64,000 nt of DNA from Turritopsis dohrnii (GCA_027922465.2 BQMF02000159.1:434001-498000), one strand, 5' to 3'; shown: positions 10,901-21,825, counted from the first letter of the stretch. The notes: generated from the letters alone by a model not told the origin. Program-made: numbers and translations.

Positions 10901-11778
10901 ATTTTTATTGAAATAGAGTGTACATATCTATAGAAATCCACTCCTTCACATTCATTTTTAGCACATGTAACAACTGGGTAAGAGTACAATTATTGATTAT
11001 TTTCCCATGGAAATCCTTTTTTTTTATAAAGATATTTTTACCTTTTAAACTGACATGTTGAGAATATTTGAGCTGGATTATTTTATCAAAAGCAGAATCT
11101 ACATCGTCTAGCGTATAATGCTCAAAAGATTCACAATTTTGATGAGACTGAAAAAGAAAAAGAAAATCGTTTGAAACAAAATAAAATGCAGCTTTAAACT
11201 GATGAAAATCACCAAAACAACAACACAATGATACAAAACACTCATCAAAAGGTAAAAAGTTCAGTGTGCATTATATTATAACAGGTTTCAATGATACACA
11301 ATTACAAAAAGAAAACAGCTTTACCTGATAGAAGTCGTAGAGAAACAATTGTCCCATCTTGTGCACAGGTATCGTTGCGTATATCGGACAGTGTAAATTG
11401 CACTTGCCGACAAGGTATGGCAGGGCACCAATGTGATAGATATCAGGATGTGATAAAAGTACAGCATCGATCGAATGAACATGTCTAGTTGGATCGAAAA
11501 ATTGTAACTGATATTCAAACTTATGAGAAATTGATTTCCAAAAGTGATGGCAGAATATCGATCAGAAAATAATTGAACTAGGAAACACAAACAAGAAAAA
11601 ACATAGATGGACAAATTGAAAATGTGTACCTTCGAATGTTTTCTACAGTTTCCAAGTTAAGATTTTCATTCCATCCACAATCAAGTAAGAACCTAAATTC
11701 ATCAACTTGAAGTAGATAACAAAGCGGGTCTTCATTTTGAGCACCAGAAAGAGCAGTAAAACGGATTATGGAGGTCAT
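1906..11778 (-). CDS. CPSF2: CPSF2 / CPSF100, cleavage and polyadenylation specificity factor subunit 2 (20 exons, last exon missing)
   Basis: Subunit of the nuclear CPSF complex that directs pre-mRNA 3'-end cleavage, and histone mRNA 3' processing, with CPSF73 and symplekin. Start [19 protein letters not shown] at 11778 matches the family N-terminus. Exons, all with agreeing phase: 11778-11630, 11484-11325, 11147-11042, 10445-10316, 8684-8569, 8476-8388, 8217-8119, 7881-7814, 7668-7614, 7024-6857, 6521-6409, 5658-5544, 5423-5323, 4412-4318, 3972-3918, 3664-3577, 3131-2991, 2624-2436, 2361-2281, 1959-1906. They total 2172 nt, or 724 codons. Metallo-beta-lactamase fold ([15 protein letters not shown]), beta-CASP region ([10 protein letters not shown]) and C-terminal domain ([14 protein letters not shown]) are in order. 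As in other CPSF100 proteins the zinc-binding HxHxDH motif is degenerate (LSHPD), so it should be non-catalytic. The human protein is 782 aa; the final ~30 residues are not found. The exon 18 donor (GTTCGT) is weak and set by homology; a second donor lies just downstream. Confidence 0.96.
1977..2080. mobile_element. Palindromic MITE (CCCAGTGGGC family), copy A
   Basis: Degraded copy in CPSF2 intron 19. It carries the core CACTGCGAAGGAGTGCATTT at its left and a GTCGCAGTGACTTTTGA arm at its right. The outer CCCAGTGGGC ends are eroded. Confidence 0.7.
2827..2891 (+). repeat. 65-bp dispersed direct repeat, copy 2 (in CPSF2 intron 17)
   Basis: Nearly identical to 568-632 and in the same orientation. 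It lies between CPSF2 exons 17 and 18, and neither splice site is part of the repeated block. Confidence 0.8.
3577..3664 (-). other. CPSF2: CPSF2 exon 16 (example of a short exon)
   Basis: This 88-base exon encodes a stretch matching the human YIDYEGRSDGDS region (here [12 protein letters not shown]). It is bounded by a TTTTTAG acceptor and a GTCAGT donor. It shows the short-exon structure of the gene and supports the reading frame in its C-terminal half. Confidence 0.9.
3825..3917. repeat. 48-bp tandem duplication next to the exon 15 donor
   Basis: The unit starting ATATTCCAATGATGGAGATA occurs at 3825 and again at 3873, a period of 48 bases, with very few differences. A degenerate third unit may start near 3797. 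The copy nearest exon 15 runs into the splice donor of that exon on the minus strand, so the repeat supplies the first part of intron 15. Confidence 0.85.
4010..4285. repeat. 53-bp minisatellite filling CPSF2 intron 14
   Basis: Units beginning TAACACCCTAAAGGAGAACG start at 4063, 4116 and 4169, exactly 53 bases apart. Degraded units lie on both sides (about 4010-4062 and 4222-4285), recognisable by ACGCCC and GGAG blocks. Intron 14 spans 3973-4317, so the array makes up most of the intron between two coding exons. Confidence 0.85.
4564..4655. mobile_element. Palindromic MITE (CCCAGTGGGC family), copy B
   Basis: Starts at CAAGTGGGCAAAATCG and continues through GGTCACTGCGACGAAGAAC and a CATTTTCATTGAAAT block to AACTCCTTTGCAGTTTTGC. 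It lies upstream of CPSF2 exon 14, in intron 13. Confidence 0.7.
4750..4859. mobile_element. Palindromic MITE (CCCAGTGGGC family), copy C
   Basis: Contains CTCTGCGAAGGAGTGCGTTT, a GAAAATGCTCTTCGTCACAG arm and a clear right end TTGCCCACTGGG. It is in CPSF2 intron 13, about 100 bases after copy B. Confidence 0.8.
4932..5091. mobile_element. 160-bp MITE with GTTCRTCTGAC ends, copy 1
   Basis: Left end GTTCGTCTGACACATCG and right end CTTGTCAGATGAAC form terminal inverted repeats. A related copy lies in the opposite orientation at 42059-42203; the two share GGTGTAAACCT and a TTTGCTCAAA block. It is inserted in CPSF2 intron 13. Confidence 0.75.
5134..5236. mobile_element. Palindromic MITE (CCCAGTGGGC family), copy D
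   Basis: Both ends are preserved: left CCCAGTGGCCAAAGTC and right AAATTTGCCCACTGGG. The centre has GGTCACTGCAATGAAGAGC followed by TTTCTATACA. It is in CPSF2 intron 13. Confidence 0.85.
5774..5880. mobile_element. Palindromic MITE (CCCAGTGGGC family), copy E
   Basis: Left end CCCAATGGGAAAATTTGTT, then CTCTGCAAAGGAGTGTGTTT and ATGAAAATGCTCTTCATCGC. The right end is eroded. It is in CPSF2 intron 11. Confidence 0.75.
6183..6309. mobile_element. Palindromic MITE (CCCAGTGGGC family), copy F
   Basis: Diverged copy: AAAGTCACCGTGACGAAGTG, then CCTATAGAAAAGTATTCC and a right end CAAATTTGGCAGGTGGG. It is in CPSF2 intron 11, close to exon 11. Confidence 0.65.
7290..7411. mobile_element. Palindromic MITE (CCCAGTGGGC family), copy G, best preserved
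   Basis: At 122 bases this is the most complete copy. Left end CCCAATGGGCAAAATCG pairs with right end AAGTTTGCCCACTGGG. The middle has TTCTATAGAAATGCACTCC, so the whole unit can fold into a long hairpin. It is in CPSF2 intron 9. Confidence 0.85.
8480..8511. repeat. (AAC)n/(GTT)n microsatellite at a CPSF2 splice acceptor
   Basis: About 32 bases of AAC/CAG triplets on the plus strand read as GTTGTTGTT on the coding strand and run straight into the TTTAG acceptor of exon 6. The repeat therefore takes the place of a normal polypyrimidine tract. Confidence 0.85.
8794..9416. mobile_element. hAT-like non-autonomous element in CPSF2 intron 4
   Basis: Terminal inverted repeats CAGCGCTGCAAATAA (left) and the complement of TTATTTGCAGTGCTG (right), with CCGGTCA motifs just inside each end. 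AATGTC flanks both sides, matching six bases of an 8-base hAT-type target duplication. About 620 bases long with no transposase ORF. The hAT assignment rests on terminus shape and duplication length only. Confidence 0.7.
10861..10978. mobile_element. Palindromic MITE (CCCAGTGGGC family), copy H
   Basis: Contains TGTCACTGCAATGAAGAG, CTATAGAAATCCACTCCTTC and a right end ACAACTGGG. It is in CPSF2 intron 3, between exon 4 and exon 3. Confidence 0.7.
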
Positions 11779-14132
11779 TGTTTTAGCAGCTTGTACATGA
11801 TCCAGATGTGTTCCTAGATGACTGTGTGTGTATCAATGTTTAAATGTTTTCATAGCTAAAGGTCATAATAGTTTATTGTAAACTTCATATAATTGAACAC
11901 TCTGCATTATTATCCAATTTGTTGTTATCCTCTATTTTCATTTTCGAAATCACTCAGTGCGTGAAAAATATATCTATATTTATATAGAAGTTCAATTTAG
12001 AGAAAAACAAGAATTCTCATAATGATAAATTTGAAGATTTTTTAAGTCCGATAATGCAGAAAAACAGATATATACTATGTAAAAAACAGTCCAATTTATA
12101 GATAAATTTATATTGAAAAGAAAGAGCTGATTTTGCTTAATTAGACATAACAAAAGAATTTAAAAATTTGTGTAAAAGAAAATAAGAAATTAATAGCTAT
12201 TATAAATAATTAAAAATAAACAAGAGCCATAATGACACAAAACGGTAGCAGCATTTCAACTCGCAATGTACAAAAATAAAAAGATTCTAAATTAATTAGT
12301 CTGAAAGCCCCATGAAGCTTTGTCGAACTTTGTTTATCTCTTAGGCTTAAATTAAGGCAATTTTCATTTGAAAAAGTGTAAACAGGGCTTAACTAAAACC
12401 ACCAGAAAACTATTTGATACAAACAAAAGAAATATGCACAATACACGAAACTATGTTTTTTTTTATATCAGAGTTTTTTTTATAAAAAGAAAGCTGTAAG
12501 ACCGGAAAGAAAAAAAAACGTCATCTAAAAATATAAGAAACGAAGTAAAACCGTTTCCAACTTTAATCCAAGACATTTTTGTAGACAAGCAAACCAAATA
12601 CACACGTACAAAATATAAAAAAATGTAAAATGCTTTTAAAAGGTTTAAGTTCAATGAATTTTGATGAATCTTTGTAACTGCAAGAAGAAGAGAGCTTCGA
12701 ACTTCGACGTTCCAAAACCAAAGCTTAAGTTTATTTTAACCGTGTTTCAAATTAGGTGCAACTAAAGTTCCCCACCGTGTTTTTAATAGGAAAATGTTTA
12801 TTTAATGGCGAATCTATGGTAAAATACTAAAAGAACGTATAAAGAATGTTTTGATAGTTATAAAAATTATTAGCCTCCGTTCTTTAGTTGCAATTTACGC
12901 AGTTTCGGAAGCGACATTGGTAAGCTGCACAGGCTAAACTGCCATTTCGGTCGGTAGTAGGAGGAGGAGGAGGAGGAGGAGTAGTCCAACGGTGTTTTAA
13001 TACGGTATTCGCTTCGCTGCTACCGTAATAAAGTTTACTTTTGTCAGTGATTTTTTTTTAAAAAAAATCGTTTCTATTCTTGAAAAACATGAGATTTTAT
13101 TTCTCCAAATTTTTCATTGGACCAAGTGTATTTGACTCTAGTTAAAATTTAGTTAAGTAGATAATACCAACCATTTCTTTCTTATGAACATCAAAACAGA
13201 CTTCTCCCTGTAACGTCACAGTGTCAGTGTGTCAGAACACTTCTGTTTAGAAAACGGTGAGTGAAATGTGACAATTTTCACCCTTGTTCATTCTTGCTAA
13301 CCTTTTAAACAATGAACAGTTAAATTGACCAATAGTTTACAGAGGGGAAACCCTTTAATTAAAAGAAGAAGCTTAAGTTTTAGGATATCTTATTAATAAT
13401 TAGAGGAAACTTGACAGTCAAATTTAAGTGTCACAATGTCACATTAAGTGCTTCATCCACATAAATGGCCAAAATATTCATCTCCCTAGCCTATTCACAT
13501 TATATGTGACCATCCAGGGGATTTTGATAACAAATGATAAAACGTTATATGTATGAATAACGGTTTATCAATGAAAAGAACAAAAGAAATAACGATATTT
13601 ATGGTTCTTCAGTGATGTTATTATGTTTACTTAGGTAATGTTTTAACATTACATAATGTTCATTCTCACTGAATGGATAACATTGTTATATCGTTTAACG
13701 TTATATATTCTTTAATCATTAACGTTATGACATTACATCGTTATAATGACATCATTGTTTGCGAATAAATTTGTCTCTTGCTTGTTTCGAAACACACAAC
13801 AGAAAACAGAACAGGAATTTCGCTTCAAAACTATGCCATTTATGTTTCATAGAAAAATAATCTCCTGAGTTTATTGCAGCTGGTAAACATTATAATAGTT
13901 TTGATAAATAAGGAAAAATCAATTTAACAAAATTTAATACAAATATATATGATCAGGCAAGTATGTATGGCTTCATTCTAAGGATTTCAACTAACACAAT
14001 ATCAGTTTCTTTTGTTCTGTTTACAGATTAAAATGGACTGATTACCTGGTTCTCATTCAGTTACAGATAAAAGATATAATAATAAGTATTTCAACAGTTG
14101 CTACAAATAGAAACCACCCACTATAACTTTAT
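11779..14132. other. CPSF2 upstream region, no gene seen
   Basis: AT-rich DNA upstream of the CPSF2 start, expected to include its 5' UTR and promoter, though I cannot fix a transcription start. ORFs here are short and low-complexity. A (GGA)n tract lies at about 12957-12984. Many AACGTTATA-type words cluster at 13530-13740. Nothing else is recognisable. Confidence 0.5.
12957..12984 (+). repeat. (GGA)n microsatellite
   Basis: A run of GGA triplets (AGTAGGAGGAGG and onward), the only GC-rich simple repeat upstream of CPSF2. Confidence 0.9.
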
Positions 14133-15078
14133 TACCGTAAAGCGGGGTGACTTCCGACATACTAAACCATTACTTCTGAAACTTTGGAATCATTACATTA
14201 CATATTTCTTCTATTTCAGTGCAAAATTTCACAGTAACTAAACTTGTAATTCCAGAGAAATAACCTGATCTTTCCAAGAAAACGACAATATCGATTATGG
14301 GGTGACTTCGATCAGCTTATGAGAAGCGCCAAATAATTTATATTTATATTTGACAATGTTTTTAAAGCGCCATTATTACAATATTAACAGACCACCATTT
14401 TTCATCCGCGGTAAATGTTCGACCGTAAAGATCAGCGAATGTTTGTAAAACAAAAGATATTTAAGACTTTCACACATGTGTGACCCTCGTTAATACGAAA
14501 CGAAATTAATATTGAAATTTCATTGTATCTCAAACAAAATTTTTGAGATCTATCATCATGGGGAAAGAGCACGCTTATTAAAATTTCTTCAGTAAGTCAT
14601 TAAATCTCCCATGAGATACGACGACTTTTCACGAAGTTCTTGCAAACATGTAACTTATACCGATATAAAACATTCGTTTTTTTCGTGTTTTTATAAACAC
14701 AATATTATCGATAAAGGAATAAGGAAAAGAAAAACAGAATATAGCGGTGAAGAACAGAATTTCTTTCAGACATATTATAATTTTCTTTACCATCAGCCTC
14801 TATACTTCACATATCTACCAAAAATGTCCAGGCTAAGCTCTTGAATACGACGTAGAGCGATGACCAATGTGAGTGGTGAGAATTTTTATGATTTTCGTTG
14901 TTAATTTCGGAAGAAATTGATTGTTTCACTTGAAGAGGATTCCGATGATATTTTACAATAAGAATCTAAATGAAAATCTTAAAAAATGTGAAAAACGCAC
15001 TTTAATTTCAAAGTTTAAACAGTTTATTTTTACTGATCGAAGTCACTCCGCTGATCGAAGTCACCCCGCTTTACGGTA
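14133..15078 (+). mobile_element. 946-bp TIR element (TACCGTAAAGCGGGGTGACT), copy 1
   Basis: Begins TACCGTAAAGCGGGGTGACT and ends with the inverted complement, CACCCCGCTTTACGGTA. Inside the right end the ATCGAAGTCAC sub-terminal motif is repeated. TA borders both ends, either as target duplication or as part of the repeat. No transposase ORF; the ORFs present are short. The second copy, at 19400-20371, is inverted relative to this one. Confidence 0.85.
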
Positions 15079-15331
15079 CTTAAGTTGTTTCACAGGATTA
15101 CTATTGCAGTCTCTTGGAGAAAACATTTGTTGTTATTTTCAAAAAGACGTATTTTCGCTTAGGGAAAGTTTTCAAAAGAGATTTTCTTTGTGCAACCTTT
15201 TGAAAACCTATAATACAATAGCATTAATATTTCGGTGAAGATCTGGGAGGGCTGCATACACTCTTTATGGGAAATTCGTTAAATGTTTAAATTTGGCTTA
15301 ATGCTCTCCCCATGACATGAGAAAAACATTA

Positions 15332-17213
15332 TAGAGTGCCTGCTCCCCTTACCGCTATGTGCCGCTTGCCGCTAACTTTGAGTTTGATGGTTTATTTACT
15401 TCATTTAAAGACAGCAAATCAAACCAAACTAATTATTATCTAAAAGTATATTCATTCAGCCATCGTTATGGAAAGTTTCAAAGTGAATTGCCAAATACTT
15501 ACTGATTAATAGAGTAAAATCTAACACCGGGTCGCGATCATTGTGGAAATAATATTAAAAATGGCTTCCTCGAAAAATAAATGCTTCAAAATTCAGTGTC
15601 ATAAATAACGGAGCATATCGATTCCTTGTTATTCCTCTGCTGTCTTGAATGCTACCAACATCTGAGATTTTATCCACACAAACAGTTTTCTTGTATATAT
15701 CGTATACGCGAGCAAATCATCTAAAATTTACAGCAAGGTAATTCTGTAACCACGTGTCCTTTCTCCGCTATAGCAACAAAATTTGTTCTTGTTAGCACTG
15801 ATTTCAGCTTGATTATTCAATCAGTTAAATTTTTTTTGCAGACATTCAATTAGCGTGAAATCCCACGTTGATAATATCACCCATAGATTTATCGTTCAAG
15901 AAAACGTGAAACTTGTTTCGTAGACCTTTTCACCCAAAGGACCAACTGTCATTTTTATTGCGTTAACGCTTTTTAGCAATTGCAACTGCGTTGAATTCTA
16001 TAGGATCATTCTAGCGTGTATCCTCCGCATGTTGAAAATCTCCACCACAAGTGTAGAAACAATTGATGTTGCGAGTGTAAAAAATAATTCAATACATGTT
16101 GATAATTACATTCGCCGTTCATGCTTTTAACAAAATTAACGATGTCTGTGTTTACTGTATAATTACTCTAGGCTCACAATAGGGCAATTCCCATCACGTG
16201 TCTAGATTTTTGCGATCAAAAGTTGACTTGTCGAGACAGCACTATTGTTTTCTAAAAAAACTTCGCTCATAAAAATATGGCTGCCTTCGATTTGTAAACA
16301 GTAAAGGCATGCATTTTTATTAAGCCTGTGGTTGTCTTATATCTGCAGAAGCAAAGGAGGAAAGCACTTAAATTGAGAGAAAAGGGATTAAACTGTTATT
16401 ATGAACACTAAATTCCATAAAATTTTGTTATTTGCATCACTTTTGACGAACGTGAAATTAGTTAGCGGAAAGAGGAACAAGTTAGCAGAAAGAGGAACAT
16501 CACCCCGATGATGTTTACGATTACAGTATTTGTTATCAATCTTATTCTCCTTGTTTGTTCTTGTTGATTTAGTATCTAGAATGATCAATTGTGGTGCTAA
16601 ATCCATTTAACTGTGTTTTTACGTTTGCATTGACGAATTTTCAGGGGCCGCGCCGTATATTTTGAAGTGGAGGGGCCAAAATCAGCAGCAATGCTGGTGA
16701 TCAACGAGCGACAGCTCGTTGTTTTAGCAGCTGGGGTCCAGGGGGCGCTGTAAGCCCCCTGGTGGGGTCTAGGGGAAGCCAAAGCAATTTTGCGAATATT
16801 ATTTACTCAGAGTGCCAAAACAAGCACCAATATTCTAAAAATAATAAAAGAGTTTTCTCCCGATAAATCTAGTTAGTTGAAAAGAGTAAATCACTTTCCA
16901 CATAAGTATGGAACAAAGTGACAATTGACAACATCATGACAACATAAATATGCTTTTTAATTACTAAATAACGAAAAACTGAGTATAATTATCATTTAAG
17001 ATAATTTTTAATGATCACAGAACATTAATGAGACCTTTCTGCAGCTAATATAAAAAGTTTTTGATAAAGGCTTAATTTCCCTTTAAGGAATTCGAAAAAT
17101 TTTACTTTGCAAAAAAGTGGGGGGGCCATGGCCCCCCTGGCCCCCCCGCTCGCGCGGCCCCTGATTTTGCAACATTATAATTAAAGTTAGCGGTAAGGGG
17201 AGCAGGCACTCTA
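15332..17213. mobile_element. 1.9-kb TIR element (TAGAGTGCCTGCTCCCCTTA)
   Basis: Left end TAGAGTGCCTGCTCCCCTTA followed by CCGCTA; the right end is its inverted complement (AGCGGTAAGGGGAGCAGG). Flanking TA dinucleotides fit a TA target duplication. The left arm carries a short extra stretch (GTGCCGCTTGCC) not found in the right arm. No long ORF is present. A second element (16642-17163) is inserted near its right end. Confidence 0.8.
16642..17163. mobile_element. GC-rich nested element with CAGGGGCCGCGC ends
   Basis: Ends CAGGGGCCGCGCC and GCGCGGCCCCTG are inverted complements. Both flanks read ATTTT, a likely 5-base target duplication. The left part contains two hairpins (ACGAGCGACAGCTCGT; CAGGGGGC with GCCCCCTG), and the right end is a run of Gs and Cs. 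Far more GC-rich than its surroundings. It sits inside the 15332-17213 element and so arrived later. No transposase ORF. Confidence 0.8.
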
Positions 17214-19399
17214 TATTTTCATCGCATTGCATCTTCCATTACAAAAACATTCGAACATTTGTCCTTCTTTTAGTTTAATTTATATCGAAGTGATGTAAAC
17301 TGAAAAATCTGAAAGAAATTTCATGGTGATTACTCGCAAGAATTGCAAGAAACAGTTTTCATAACCGTATAACATGTTATGTTGAAACGTTATATTGTTA
17401 TGTTGTATATCATCATCAACATCATCTGCCTAAAAGCTAAATTAAGAGAATGTATTTAAAGAATACATTACTAATTAAATTGAAATTCGTATATATAATC
17501 GGTGACTTTTAACAGCTGATCGATGTATTTTTCATTCTGGCGGATGAAAAGTAAGGTTTTTCTGCCAAAAACTGTTTTCCAAATTGTTTGACTGTAATCA
17601 CGTTTTCACTTCTCGTTGCAATATCTCCCATAATTACTTCATCGCTTCGCAAAATTAATCCGCCGGCACACGAATTTTCATTCTCATCATTGACACTCGA
17701 ACCCTGACACGACGAAGGTATCAACAGCCCTTCGAAATATTGCTTAAAATTTAAAAACGATAGAGCATATTTCCGTAAAATGATGTATCAAAATTTATCA
17801 ATATATAAGGTTTGCGGAGTGGGTGCGTGGAATCACCCGTTCGCCAGCGAAAATATGGAATGCGTGAAAGCCGGATATTCATTCGACAAAGACAAATACC
17901 GAGCGAGTTAAATTCGTAACTGTGTGCGTGAATGCGCATCCATATCAAACCAAAAGAATGTTACTTTTCTTGGCAAAAAAATTAATGCAATGTAAGCCTA
18001 TACAATGTACTTTTGAGTTATATTGCTATTCAAAATACTCCCGTATATTATTTCAAATGTCGAAATTTTACCAAACCGTACTCCCTGCCTCGTTTTGATG
18101 TGATAATTTGATGAAAAATACACAATTAGCCCATAGCAACTTTCATGTATGAACACCTTATTATCAAGTAACTAGCATATCAAAATATAAATAGTCAAAA
18201 TGTGGTTGGGTTTGATAGTCTGAAGGAATAACAAGATAAAACAAAATGCTTTATGAATCAATAATTTTCAGTTTTTTAATACATAAGTACAAATTCAAAA
18301 AGTTTTGACACTCACAGTTGTAAAAGTATCCTGCGTAAATAGTATATATACACACTCAAATATTATCATATAAAGAAGACCAGGAAGTTGAAACCAACAA
18401 GAAATACAACAGGCATCTTCCAAACTTTTTCCAAAAATGTTTACATTAACCCGAGATGACAATCAACATTCTGTTAATTGAAACTTTAAAAGTCAAAGAA
18501 AATTCAATTTAAAATATGCTTTAATGTGTCGTTCGTTTCAAATGAATTATCATTGAAGACAACTTTGAATGAATGTTTCCGGAGTATTATTTTTTTAACT
18601 CATGGCTGTTAATGCTCAACACTTCACTTTGACATTAGTTATATACTCCTATCTTTGGTTCAGCCCTTCCATTGTTTCAAGTGTACAAGATGTCCAACAA
18701 TTATACATTTCCTCTTCATTCATACATTGATAATGCAATATATACACCTGAAATAGTAAAACAAACATATAAATTAATAAGAACATAAAATTTCCCATGT
18801 CACAAAATGATAGTATTAAGTTATTAGTGTGATTTTTCCTATGTAAAATCATTTTATGTAATGTTATATTATTAGAATGAACTCAAGTAGTAACACAAAG
18901 GTGTACAATTATAGAAAAACCAATTTATTGATTCGTTTCTTTACTCCTCATTGTTAATAAGAAACTGTTTATTTTTCAGTTATCTAATTCATTTAAAGAA
19001 TTTTTGAAAACTGTAGCTACATTATCCTATTAGCCAAAAATGTGTTATAAAGTTTCACATGGACAAATGTTATAAATTCTAACACTACAATGTAGTTGCT
19101 GTATATATATTGAATAGCAAATCAGACAAAAATTTTCCGCCATTACAGGTAGGTAATTGTTGTTTACAGTTTTTGTTGTAAGCAGTTCAATTTGATAATA
19201 AAAACACTGTACAGCAGTGTATTTTAACCTGAAGATGTAAGAGATACTTACAAAAAGTTTCGTTTAAGAAAATATATTAGAATGTTCATGTTTTTATTAT
19301 TAAAAAAACTTATATATGGCAAATAAGATATATACCTAATAGACTGATTATTTACCCAAAGTGACAGGATTTTACCCTTTCAAATCCCATTATGATGTA
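17214..19399. other. Non-coding stretch, one exon-like sequence
   Basis: AT-rich, short ORFs only. Apart from the exon-like sequence at 18649-18747, nothing is recognisable. Confidence 0.4.
18649..18747 (-). pseudogene. Terminal-exon-like sequence with a paralogue near 58.6 kb
   Basis: A good acceptor (TTTTACTATTTCAG) precedes a 99-base open stretch (VYILHYQCMNEEEMYNCW) ending in TAG. The acceptor and neighbouring bases recur in the same orientation around 58500-58640, where the frame is broken by stops. This suggests duplicated last exons of an unrecognised gene or a shared repeat. No upstream exons were found. Confidence 0.3.
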
Positions 19400-20371
19400 T
19401 ACCGTAAAGCAGGGTGACTTCGAACAGCGGGGTGACTTCGATCAGTAAAAATAAACTGTTTAAACTCTGAAATTAAAGTGCGTTTTTTACATTTTTTAAG
19501 ATTTTCATTTAGATTCTTATTGTAAAATATAATCAGAATCCTCTTCAAGCGAAACAATCAATTTCTTCCGAAATTAACGACGAAAAACATCAAAATTTTC
19601 ACAGCTCACATTGGTCATCACTCTACGTCGTATTCAAGAGTCTAGCCTGGACATTTCTGGTACATATGTGAAGTATAGAGGCTGAATGTAAAGAAAATTA
19701 TAATATGTCTGAAAGAAATTCTGTTCTTCACTGCTATATTCTGTTTTTCTTTTCCTTATTCCTTTATCGATAATATCGTGTTAATAAAAACACGAAAAAA
19801 ACGAATGTTTTATATTGCTCATGTTCGCAAGAACTTTGTGAAAAGTCGTCGTATCTCATAAGAGATTTAATGACTTACCAAAGAAATTTTAATAAGCATG
19901 CTCTTTCCCCATGATGATAGATCTCAAAAATTTTGTTTGAGATACAATGAAATGTTAATGTTAATTTCGTTTCGTATTAACGAGGGTCACACATGTGTGA
20001 ACGTCTTAAATATCTTTTGTTTTACTAACATTCGCTGATCTTTTACGGTCGAACATTTACCTCGGATGACAAAGGGTGGTCTGTTAATATTGTAATAATG
20101 GCGCTTTAAAAACATTGTCAAATACAATTATAAGTAATTTGGCGCTTCTCATAAGCTGATCGAAGTCACCCCATAATCGATATTGTCGTTTTCTTGGAAA
20201 GATCAGGTTATTTCTCTGGAATTACAAGTTTAGTTAATGTGAATTTTTGCACTGAAATAGAAGAAATATGTAATGTAATGATTCCAAAGTTTCAGAAGTA
20301 ATGGTTTAGTATTTCGGAAGTTACTTTAAAAATAGTGGCAAAATTGATCGAAGTCACCCCGCTTTACGGTA
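19400..20371 (-). mobile_element. 972-bp TIR element (TACCGTAAAGCGGGGTGACT), copy 2
   Basis: Same family as 14133-15078 but inverted. Its left end has a second GGGGTGACTTCGATCAG block in tandem and its right end is GTCACCCCGCTTTACGGTA. The interior aligns through much of its length with copy 1 read in reverse, including the CACACATGTGTGA palindrome. Confidence 0.85.
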
Positions 20372-21698
20372 TTGTTTTGATTTTTGCTGAGTGGATTACA
20401 GTTTAGAAATAATCAAGGTCAATTTTTTTCTGTATATCCTACTACCCCAGACAGAGGGTAAAGCCTAATATGCTACATTTCCAACTAGCAATAAGAATTC
20501 AAAATCTCTAAGAACCAATTAACAAAATTTTGTGGTGTAAAAGTAGTGGTCTCATTGCATGCAAATGATGTTGTTTGTTGTGCGGAAATAAACTCTTTCT
20601 TGTGCCAGTGGTTCAAAAAACACAAAAGGCTAAATAAAAATGGCTGAAACGTAGTAGCAGAAGGAATGGATAAGAAATACGTATGGATATTCCTAGCACA
20701 CAACACAACACAGCTGTTGAGCACATTATGCTCAATCAACAAATAAATTTTAGTGTGCTTTGAAAAGTTAGAAGCCTTACTTCTAGAATATAAAAGATTG
20801 TCAAAAAGGTCAACAAACAATATATTCCCATCCACAACTTACATTAATAGCATGAAGGTATTGGTTTCCCAGAATTAAACCTCAAAGCAAAGCCTTCCCG
20901 GGGAAAGGGGAAAAATGTCTACTTAACTCTAACTAAGAATGACAACTTTGCATTTTGGTAAGCAGTCCATGTACCGTAGAAACGGGAAAATTTGCCTAAA
21001 AGCCATACTTTGAAAATTTTTTTGCTCGCGCATTCAAGGTGTTATCTGACTAAATTCTACTTGGGAAATCTGATGTAAGTGAGCCAAATTGCACTTTTTG
21101 TATGACCATACCTGTAGGAGGTTTCGTCGAGTTACGGCAGCCGAAATGCATCTCTCTGTTAGTATTTTGATGACAATATTTGATCTTGCCAAATGAGCTC
21201 CGTTCCGCTAAATAGCTACACTCCGCAATAATCATTGACACTCTCCTCTCCTCCTCTCTCCTACTTTTTCCATTTTTGGCGCATCAAAATGTGTTAGCGA
21301 CAGATATTCCTTGAACATGATGAAGTGTATTTGATCGAATGCAAATTATTTACAAATATTTTTGCTATCATATATCAATAATTTTGAAACGACAGTGTTT
21401 CTTCCCTTCAATCTCACATTCATCTCCGGGGCGGAACAACATATACAAAAACAAAGTGGTTTTGTTTCCACCCGTTTGCTTCAAAGCCCTCCTTCTTATA
21501 ATAGAATGCAGAAACGAACACGGTTGCAAACAACCTCGACCGTATGACCTATTGTTTTTTTGAGAGGCGCCTAAAGGTACGTAACACCTCAGAAAAGGTT
21601 TAAGAGTGTTATGCCGTTTCCTCTGTACTAAACCAACGAAATTCTATACTAACTCTTCGGCGATATTATAATCTCAAGGTATCAAAGGGTTCTAGGTT
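20372..21698. other. Non-coding stretch
   Basis: The minus-strand 116-codon ORF at 20485-20835 has no recognisable domain or splice context. Bases 21270-21600 are slightly richer in GC. I see no gene that I can support. Confidence 0.4.
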
Positions 21699-21765
21699 GC
21701 CTTATCAGGGAAAATTTTGTCGGGGAAAAGTGACAAATTTTTTTTCAAGCGATGAACAATGTACC
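21699..21765. repeat. Isolated end of the CCTTATCGGGG family
   Basis: CCTTATCAGGGAAAATTTTG followed by TCGGGGAAAAGTGAC matches the terminal sequence of the large element at 22586-25591. A similar block also lies just outside that element, at about 25606-25660. It is probably a fragment of an older copy. Confidence 0.6.
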
Positions 21766-21825
21766 CGACATTATACCGAACAAAAAAATTTACCCGACGA
21801 ATTATTTTACCACAGATGATGACGA

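Noticed and set aside
20485..20835. 116-codon minus-strand ORF as a gene
   Set aside because: No domain, splice context, poly(A) signal or conserved pattern; such lengths occur by chance in AT-rich DNA.
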